This document shows, one piece after another, positions 56,917 to 64,000 of a DNA stretch of 64,000 bases (positions within the stretch are counted from its first letter, which is position 1; every line of letters starts with the position of its first letter). Below the pieces are notes generated by a model. That model made no database searches, had not been told where the DNA came from, and worked only from the letters and a program-made list of their open reading frames with translations. Origin of the DNA: Peronospora farinosa (Eukaryota > Oomycota > Peronosporomycetes > Peronosporales > Peronosporaceae); the NCBI GenBank assembly GCA_947646735.1, contig CANTFK010000980.1, positions 310,001 to 374,000 of the forward strand. The letters run 5' to 3'. Both the position numbers and the translations under genes were made by a program.

Positions 56917-58407
56917 ATGACGAGTCTAGGCGTGAAGCATCAAGAGCTCGCGTTATTTGACGCTGACGGTCGTCCGACGTCTCCAATTTCTGTGCAAACT
57001 GAAGACAAGAGTGTGCAAGTATTACGTGGAGGTCTACGTGCTGTATTACAACCGTTAGGGCTGAGACTACTGCAGAATGCCGGTGTCAAGCGCAAGGACG
57101 CTTTTGTCCTTGTGCTGGATAATAATCGCACGAGTGTCGCCTGTATCTTGGCGGCTATGCACTTACAATGTGTCTGTGCATTGGTGAGTTCAAGTCGCGT
57201 GGCGCTACTGGACCACGTCAAGACGCAGACAGGCATTACTAAAGTACTTATTGTGAATGACACGACCTCCTCCGTGAACGTCCAAGACGTTATCAATTCT
57301 CAAGCTGCAGGAGACTCTCCGACGGAATGGACAACAATTCCATGGCTAAGAGAGGACAGAGTTGCAAAAAATGGATGTGTCTGTTTGCTCACGTCAGGCA
57401 GCATTGGTGACCCCAAAGTTGTGGCGTGTACGTGGGACCACATGTTGCTACAAGGCGAGTCAACGCATCAACAGCTTTTCCCCAACGGACCGGCACGTCT
57501 TATTTGTGGGACGTCCATTTCGCACGCGTTTTCGATCAACACCATATTCGCGCTGTTTACGTCTCCGTACGACGCGCAGTCGAATCTTTGCTTCGCCTCT
57601 AGTGCTGCAGGACTCTACTCGCTGCTCGCTCAGCGCAGTGAGCTCTTTACGGTGTTCTATGCGACGCCTGGGACGTACACCGCACTAGCCGCAATACCGC
57701 CAACTATGCTGCATGTCGACATTTCTTACTGCGCAGGTACACGTCTCTCACTGCCATTGTTTTGCAAAATGAGAGACAAGTACGGACTGCTGTTGATGCA
57801 AAACTACGGCTCGACGGAGATGGGAGACATGGCGGCATGGTGTCTACATGGGAAGAACTTCGATGCAGAGCTGAAAAAGATGGAAAGCAACGAGAAACAG
57901 CTCTATGTCGGCAATGTGTGGCCTGGTGTGGAGACCTGTACCACAGACAACGGCGAGGTCATGATGAAGACTCCGTGGCAGGCAGAAGGGTATGTAAAGG
58001 CAGGCGTGTTGCTCCGCTTTAATCGGTTGCATCACACGTTTGATCTTGGTATTGTCACGCAAGACAAAAATGGAGTTGACTGTGTATGGCTTCAGAAGCG
58101 TATCCGTCCAAAAGTTGAGATTGCATGGCGAGGTCAGCGCATGACGTTCTCGCCCAACAAGATCGAAACTGTGCTTGTGTCACACCCCAGCGTATCAGAC
58201 GTTCTCGTGCTTATCCAGAGTAAAGCGAACCGCGAAAAAAGCATCATCCGAGCTCGAGTTGTTCTAAACGATGATGCTACTGTTGATATATCCGATTTGA
58301 AGCAATGGTGCATCGATCACCATTTGCCAGCATTGCGAGACACGTTGGTTGTCGAAATATCAAAATTCTTGCCTTGCAGCTCAGCTGGAAAGCTAATGTA
58401 TGCGTGA
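56917..58407 (+). CDS. ANL-family adenylating enzyme (acyl-CoA synthetase-like)
   Basis: Intronless, 496 residues from the first ATG at 56917. Adenylation motifs are visible: CLLTSGSIGDPKVVACT (P-loop, normally TSGSTGxPK), QNYGSTEMGD (YGxTE), HTFDLGIVTQDKNG (ATP-ribose Asp) and a C-terminal SSAGKLMYA that places a lysine as in the A10 motif. The enzyme therefore should activate a carboxylic acid as an acyl-AMP and pass it to CoA or another thiol. The motifs drift from consensus and the protein is shorter than long-chain acyl-CoA synthetases. No carrier or peroxisomal tripeptide is attached. The substrate is unknown. Confidence 0.84.
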   Translation: MTSLGVKHQELALFDADGRPTSPISVQTEDKSVQVLRGGLRAVLQPLGLRLLQNAGVKRKDAFVLVLDNNRTSVACILAAMHLQCVCALVSSSRVALLDHVKTQTGITKVLIVNDTTSSVNVQDVINSQAAGDSPTEWTTIPWLREDRVAKNGCVCLLTSGSIGDPKVVACTWDHMLLQGESTHQQLFPNGPARLICGTSISHAFSINTIFALFTSPYDAQSNLCFASSAAGLYSLLAQRSELFTVFYATPGTYTALAAIPPTMLHVDISYCAGTRLSLPLFCKMRDKYGLLLMQNYGSTEMGDMAAWCLHGKNFDAELKKMESNEKQLYVGNVWPGVETCTTDNGEVMMKTPWQAEGYVKAGVLLRFNRLHHTFDLGIVTQDKNGVDCVWLQKRIRPKVEIAWRGQRMTFSPNKIETVLVSHPSVSDVLVLIQSKANREKSIIRARVVLNDDATVDISDLKQWCIDHHLPALRDTLVVEISKFLPCSSAGKLMYA

Positions 58408-59414
58408 TTTAAGTCTGTTGTAGCTCTTGACTGCAACGCCATGGAAGCCAAATTGAAGTACCTGTATATCATTGGGATGAGGATTGTATCGTGGCTTGGA
58501 TTTCAAGTGTCACATTACAATTTGCGGTGCTAGTGATGGCGTTTTTGGTCTCAAAACTCAAGAGTCATTGGATTCCTGCGGCTGTGGATTATTCGCTCGT
58601 AACTTGCGTAGGTAATTCTCAGTTCGTGTCAGCCGCGTTGATGAGAAGCGGAGTTGTTTTAGCTCAAAAGCTCGCTGCAAATATTGGCGAGACCATTCCT
58701 GTAGTTTCCCGTTCCGAACAATAGATGGAGCCGCCTGATATTGGTTTTTGCAACAGTCTCAAAGAAAGGATGTAGGCGTTCGAGCACGGATATCACAACA
58801 ATGAGCTTACTGTTTCTCGTTGATTTTGAAGCCGATCTGACAGTGTCTGCAAGCTTGTCTCACAAAAAAGGCATACGAGTTAGCGAAAAGGCAAAGCAGC
58901 GAATAAACGACAGCGTGTATACCCGGTGTATCGTTCAATTGCGATACTGTTATCCATCTCGGTCTCACGTTCATCGAGTAATGCTGAGCACGAGGTTGGT
59001 CCCACATATTGGACCACCGTAAAATTTTAATACTTCCGCAGTCGAAAGTACAAGCCACTTGACTGATTGACGGGGCAAGTAGTCGGATTGTGAGGCAAGC
59101 ACATCTTGGGGCAACAGCTAATTTGACTTAGATCGGTTGCCCCAGCGACCTATATCACATACGCCATGACAGCGCACGAAAGTCCTGGATCCAAGATTGG
59201 TTACAGCTCTCATTTGTATGTGACTTGTCAGCTCAAATCAAGCACTTGCTTGTATATCACTCAATACATTGAACTCCACTTCAAACCACTCCAAACCACC
59301 ACATCCACTTAATTCATTGCGGCGTCCCTCACTAATCGTGGCAATTGTCAAAGATTAACAATTGAACAACTTCGTTTGCCGCGGATGGCATCAAAGGTGA
59401 AAGCCAAAATGAAA
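58408..59414. other. Intergenic, no gene confirmed
   Basis: About 1 kb between the ANL gene and DCAF7. Plus-strand frames at 58491-58724 (no ATG start; VTLQFAVLVMAFLVSKL, then DYSLVTCVGNSQFVSAALMR) and 58741-59022 show some protein-like composition but no known motif and no credible splicing. It could be a decayed gene or transposon. Confidence 0.4.
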
Positions 59415-60710
59415 CTACATTTGGACGACATGTAACGCTTTCTCGTCGCACAGCGCGATGCAGTTTGGTTCCGTAGATGACCACCGAATTTGATTAATTG
59501 GCTCATCCGACTTCAATAAAGTGTAGCAAGTTCCCTCGACATTATCGCCAGAGCTTGTCATCTGAGCGCAGATATCGTACACGATTGCAGCGTTGTCTTC
59601 ACCAGCACTACATAGATCATACCTTGAATGCGGTGACCATGACATCGAGTTGACACCCGCATTGTGCTGATCTAGCACTGCCATAGGAAAGATGGGGCGA
59701 CGGAGGTCGATCACAGAAATCTTGGTACTGTTGTCGGCGAAAGTCGCAATGAAGCGGTCGTCACGTTTGTTCCAAGCTAACCTGAGTAAAGCTGTTTCAT
59801 CTGGTGACACGTAGACGATCGTACTTGAATCCAAGGACCTACAACATTATTCTACGACTTTCAGTCACCTCTCGATTCACTCTACAGGCTCAAAAGTGTA
59901 CACTATAGCTCACCTCAAATCAAACAATCGCAGCGATCCATCACCACCCACCGAAGCAAACTTTTTGGGGTCGCTACATGAGAACGCCATGTCGTACACG
60001 TCAGTGTCGTGGGCAGTAATCTGAAACATCGGAGACATTGGTTGCTAAAGCAAAAACACACAAGTCAGTCGTTTGAAGATTATAGATTGTTTATTGGAAT
60101 GCAGATGTACATTGATGTCCCAGATAGTGCATGCTTTGCCTGTACTTGATGTTCCAATGATGTTGGGCTCCACTTCATTCCAATCAAAGCTCGTGAGCGG
60201 CGCACAAAGATCATTCTTACTTTTCTTCTAAGTAACAAAAGAACCACCTCTTCATCAAACTTCCTCTTCTAGCAGTCAATGAAAGAAAAGCAAGCAAACC
60301 TCCGAGAATTTAGAGCACAGCTCAATGGACGAGTCCGTTATCTTCCAAAGTCGTAAGAAATCGGCAGTCGTCGCCAAGAGCTCCATGTGCGGACCAAGAG
60401 AGGGAGGGGACCACATAATTTTGGTGGGTGGGTACGGATGATCAATCTCCAATGCAGAAACCAACTTTTTCTCGTTGACTGTGAAGTTGAAAATCTAATA
60501 CATTAACAAAGTAAAGTCAAAAATGACGATAGTTTTAGAAAAGACTTTCAATACCTCAATCTTGTTGGCGTATTCACCCGGGATGAAGGTGGAGGCAGCA
60601 ATTTGCATCGAGCTAACATCTGGTCGCCAGCAGAGACCATACAGTCGATCTCGCGTTGGGTATGTAATGAACGGCCGGTCACAGAGGACTGAGCGCTCGG
60701 ACGTTGCCAT
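59415..60710 (-). CDS. DCAF7/WDR68 (TTG1-like) WD40 protein
   Basis: Five exons on the minus strand (60710-60555, 60494-60300, 60227-60111, 60044-59914, 59838-59415) give 340 residues, nearly identical in length to animal DCAF7. The order of blocks matches that family: [24 protein letters not shown] strand, [80 protein letters not shown] and [24 protein letters not shown]7 is a scaffold for DYRK/HIPK kinases and can dock on CUL4-DDB1. In plants its relative TTG1/LWD works with transcription factors. The partner here is unknown. Confidence 0.92.
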
Positions 60711-61540
60711 TATTGTGTACTTAATAAGGAATACTTTAAACTAGTACTCCTAAGATACCATTGACATTTTAAGCCAATCATAGTATTGTATGAGATCAAA
60801 TAATAATTCCTGAATGGCAAGTCTTAAAAATCAAGTGTGATGGTTACGGAGATCAAATAACTCCGTAACCATCACGCCGATGGAAAAAATAACAACGCGC
60901 GGTGCTCGTTAGATACTTCAGCAGGCGGCTTGTGTGAAGATTTCGAGATAATCTTAGCGTTCCTACACAAGCAAAGGAAGAGTATTGACATCACCAAATG
61001 GTTCGAAAATTGGTTGATTTACACTGTGTGCTGATTCCAAATTCCTTTAGAATGAATCGTGAGAAAGAAGTCGGCATATTTAACAAGGTGTTCAAAAGTA
61101 AGAATAAAGAAGACATGAATGACTTGTATATTTTACGCGTATGGTAAAATATTTTAAGGGCATTTTTTAGTATCAATATGTGTTAAGGACTAAAAGTGAG
61201 ATACCACGACTCGAAAATAAATATTGAATAGCCGCTACATTTCTTCGGACAATCTGGGAAAGCGATAAATACCAACTGACAAAGAGATGACGGATCTGCG
61301 TCGTCAGGAAGTGAATTTCGCAACACATCACGTCTTGAATTTTAGGGGGGGCTTCTTGGTTAAGAAAGTTGAAATACTCGTCTCCGAGGGCTGTATGGAG
61401 TGTTGGTTCGAGTTGATGGTATGAGGGTTCGGAGATCCAGGATCACGAACAGTAAAGTGGTGTTGACACCAGGTAGTACGTTGTCTCAGTAGCGTGTTTT
61501 CGTGAATGACATATCATTGTTCAAGTTAAGATCGGATAAA
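60711..61540. other. Intergenic with one inverted repeat, no gene
   Basis: AT-rich DNA between DCAF7 and the FAB1 remnant. It contains the inverted repeat at 60837-60875, annotated separately. Short broken frames at 60990-61440 match nothing I know and may be further decay of the FAB1 copy. Confidence 0.45.
60837..60875. repeat. 15-bp perfect inverted repeat, 9-nt loop
   Basis: gtgatggttacggag at 60837-60851 and its exact reverse complement at 60861-60875. It lies 127 bp upstream of the DCAF7 start codon. It may be a binding site, a hairpin or a tiny MITE footprint. Confidence 0.8.
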
Positions 61541-61599
61541 ACGGCCTCTAAAAGCATTGATATGCTCGATAGCCTCTCGCTGCTTTAGTAGAGTATGTC

Positions 61600-63800
61600 T
61601 GTTTGTGCCCAGTAATTAACCTGTCACCGTTTAGGTCACTCGTCTAAGTACGGTAGTGTCCGTTCGCAACGTTGGACCGGTCTTTCAGAACACACCTGCG
61701 GTCCATGTTTTTTCGTTGGTACACCCCGTTCCGAACTACCGGGTCGCTTCACCGTGAGACCGTTGTTGTGCGGTCGCTTTATCCACATGATCTACGGATG
61801 TTAAGACCCGCTCCAGTAGGCGAGCAATTCGGTGTAATAATTCACTCTTGACATTAAGCACGATCGATATCCGCGTTCACATAACAGCTCTTGAGCATGC
61901 CTTGACACAGTTTTTTCCACAAAAATCACTCGCTCTAATGCCATATCTTTTCTACCAAAATGCCATAATTTTTTCCTGCTCCATCAACGTGTCTAATGGC
62001 TCATTCGCCCAATGCCTTCGAGCGATCGTAGCTTATTCCACAAGCAAACAGCAAGATACGAGGGTTTTCGACTTGGCGCGCCATTTGCTTGTGGCTTAAG
62101 TGCTTGCGACACACAGTGCCAGCAAGCCATTTGAAACTGTAGCTCGGCTCCTTCTTGTTTGTCTGCACAGTCGCTCCGACTGCAATGCTTTTCACTTTCA
62201 CGAGATGTGCGTAGTTGAAACCACTAATAGTGCGAAAATTCATACTGAAAAGCAAATGTCCCGTCACAACAAATGCAATGTCTTCCAAGGTTTTCACCAA
62301 ATAATCCAGACCAATGAATTCAGACTCTGGCAAACTATTCGCGACGGATGATGCAAAATGCTGAATGCCGTCACGAATTTGCTTGTGAGCCCTTTGCTAC
62401 ATTGCAAACGTCAAGATAGTCATCAGCAATGGTTACTGTCATCAATTTTGCGCCTCCTTACCATATGTTTATCTAACGCGATGTCTCGCTGTGTGTAAAG
62501 GTTATTACCGTTACGGGTATTGATTTCCCTCGCCGTCTTTTCCGAAACAGTTGAGACCTCGTTGTCAGCCGAAACATTCTTTACCCAATTGTGAAAAGCC
62601 AACACTTCTGTGTCCAGTCTACCATTTTCGATTGCACCCAGCAATTCTGCGCTAGAATGTCGTATTCTAGTTCGTACTTGTGGGCGGAAATTCCGGCGAG
62701 TATCGACGCTATCAGATTCCTCACATAAATCGATAGGCTCGGTTGTAAGGCATGCTACGTCCGTCAGTTGATCCAAGCCTGTAACATCACTTGTGTTCGA
62801 GTCGATAGGTGACAATGACAACATCGGTTCCTCGATCGGATCAGCCGATGGACCAAATATAAGGGGCGATGGCTTTGTAGAGCCAACTTCCCCACTCAAC
62901 CGGCGTGACAAACGGTCAAACCGACCAGACAAAGAATTTCTCGACGTCTCATTTCCATCCAAACTTTCGCTCGAGTTAAGTCTTTGTTCGCTTTCATCTA
63001 TCTTCTTCTTCCCACCAGCTGCGTCTGCAAATTGGAAGCAGAACTTACACACTCGAACGATACCTGGAAACCTGTGAGGTGTACCATCAATAAAGTGGTT
63101 GCTGCACTCGTGACAAAAGATTTGCCCGCACAGTCGGCAATGGTGACGACGTCGGAAGAGAGAGAATGCTGCAGAGCAGTCATAGCATACCTGTGTAGAC
63201 ACAAGCGAGAAACCATCAAATCAAGTTCAAACATACCATAATAAGTAGCAGTTGTTACTCTCAAACAGTCTCACCTTGCAGAGGTGGTCCGGCATCCAAT
63301 ACTGATTGCCAGTTGACATAGGAGGAGGACGTATCTTGACTGGAGACGCTAAGCAATACCAGATTACGTTTATAAGTTTGTCATGATAATAAACAAAACT
63401 GAATCGATTGCAATATACCAGCAACAGTTTGAGCATCGTCTCCATTCTCCGCATCATCATTCGATGCCTTTTAACCCAATTGTGACCCCAAAAAAGCACC
63501 AAATATTGTGAATTATTGCTGCAGCAACTAATAACTTGCTGTCTTTACAGCAAGAGTATCATCACCATATAAATCAAAGGCTCACCTGGAATGTAGAGGC
63601 CAAGAATCCGGGCATTGGGAACGTTGTCAAGCTAGAGAAGGACCAAATAGAATGGGAAGATTCGTTTTTACAGATAAATTCCAGGAGAAAACTCTCTAAA
63701 CTTCGTACCGCGACGGATCTCGGTCTAGATGTTGGTGTGGCATTGACTGTACGTGTCGTTCTTCGTCTTCCATTTTGTATGACGACAGGAGAAGGAGATT
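61600..63800 (-). pseudogene. PIKfyve/FAB1-like, 3'-truncated and decayed
   Basis: Read on the minus strand. Around 63780-63590 a frame gives SLTTFPMPGFLAST. A short exon (about 63471-63421) and another (about 63351-63275, YWMPDHLCK) lead into the FYVE finger from about 63190 (CYDCSAAFSLFRRRHHCRLC, GQIFCHECSNHF), which binds PI3P. An intron ends near 62397. The start of the TCP1/chaperonin-like domain follows (VKVKSIAVGATVQ, CRKHLSHKQMARQVENPRIL), ending in a stop near 62001. Beyond it, homology continues in other frames (PLDTLMEQEK, VIFVEKTVSRHAQELL, ISIVLNVKSELLHRIARL, about 62000-61760) with small deletions. No PIP5K kinase domain follows. The upstream part looks intact; the downstream part is dead. 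Sequencing error is less likely, because several breaks occur and the kinase domain is missing. Confidence 0.75.
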
Positions 63801-63924
63801 AATGCATGCAGGGTCAGGACAATTCCTCTACTTGTAAATTTGGGAACTTCAATAACCATATTTGGGTACGTTTTGTTTTAAAAAAGGGCACTCCATTTTT
63901 TGATTTGGGTAATACACAACGACG

Positions 63925-64000
63925 ATGGTGCTGGGCAAGTACTGCTTCGAGGAGGAGGCTTTTTCTGTAGACGTTTTCGAAGTAGCGACCTTTTTAGAGG
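63925..64000 (+). CDS. 5' end of a gene cut by the window edge
   Basis: An ATG at 63925 opens 25 codons (MVLGKYCFEEEAFSVDVFEV...) that run off the window. The pattern phi-F-E-E-x-F-D-V-x-x-F is like the N-termini of vesicle-tether subunits (COG, exocyst or VPS51 type), but 25 residues are too few to name it. Confidence 0.4.
   Translation, partial: MVLGKYCFEEEAFSVDVFEVATFLE

Noticed and set aside
63536..63802. Plus-strand coding exon after 63549
   Set aside because: Splice-like signals occur on both strands, but the minus reading continues in phase into the FYVE gene, so the plus reading was not called.

Overview
This window looks like a nuclear genomic segment of an oomycete (Phytophthora or downy-mildew type stramenopile). 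The evidence is a GPCR fused to a phosphatidylinositol-phosphate kinase, a very large myosin with IQ, ankyrin and PH parts, short GT-AG introns (about 50-100 nt), densely packed divergent and convergent genes, and a gene-poor left end with a decayed Helitron. The species cannot be named from the sequence. No rRNA or tRNA genes and no CRISPR array were recognised. Gene models were spliced by eye from conserved motifs and splice signals. For most multi-exon models the summed exon lengths are a multiple of three.

Layout. 1-4000: repeat-rich, gene-poor, with a decayed minus-strand Helitron (about 1130-3010) and a strong inverted repeat. 4002-12532: LigB/DODA dioxygenase, VMA21-like V-ATPase assembly factor, AMSH-type JAMM deubiquitinase, Dre2/CIAPIN1, a KH protein and a PhoD-like phosphatase. 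13964-17016: a secreted CULT-MRH fusion protein, a COX5C-like small protein and a thioredoxin-like membrane protein with an apparent frameshift. 18106-28059: membrane pyrophosphatase, a membrane-anchored nucleotide-sugar epimerase, GPCR-PIPK and a myristoylated TLDc protein. 28193-35346: AMBRA1-like WD40 protein, CCHC terminal nucleotidyltransferase and IMP4. 35563-50266: giant myosin, tubulin-tyrosine-ligase-like protein, COG1, a SANT protein and a PHD protein. 50514-60710: transaldolase, SAM carrier, DRG2 GTPase, an acidic protein, an ANL adenylating enzyme and DCAF7/WDR68. 61540-63800: a decayed PIKfyve/FAB1 copy, then the start of a gene cut by the window edge.

Themes. Several genes touch ubiquitin control: AMSH, AMBRA1-like and DCAF7 (both CRL4 receptor families), and a CULT domain related to cereblon. 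Others touch phosphoinositide signalling and membrane traffic: GPCR-PIPK, the FAB1 remnant, the PH myosin, COG1, VMA21 and the pyrophosphatase. This looks like ordinary eukaryotic gene neighbourhood, not an operon-like system. The most unusual gene is the signal peptide-CULT-MRH protein. All four expected mannose-binding residues of its MRH domain are present, but two of the three cage tryptophans of its CULT domain are replaced.
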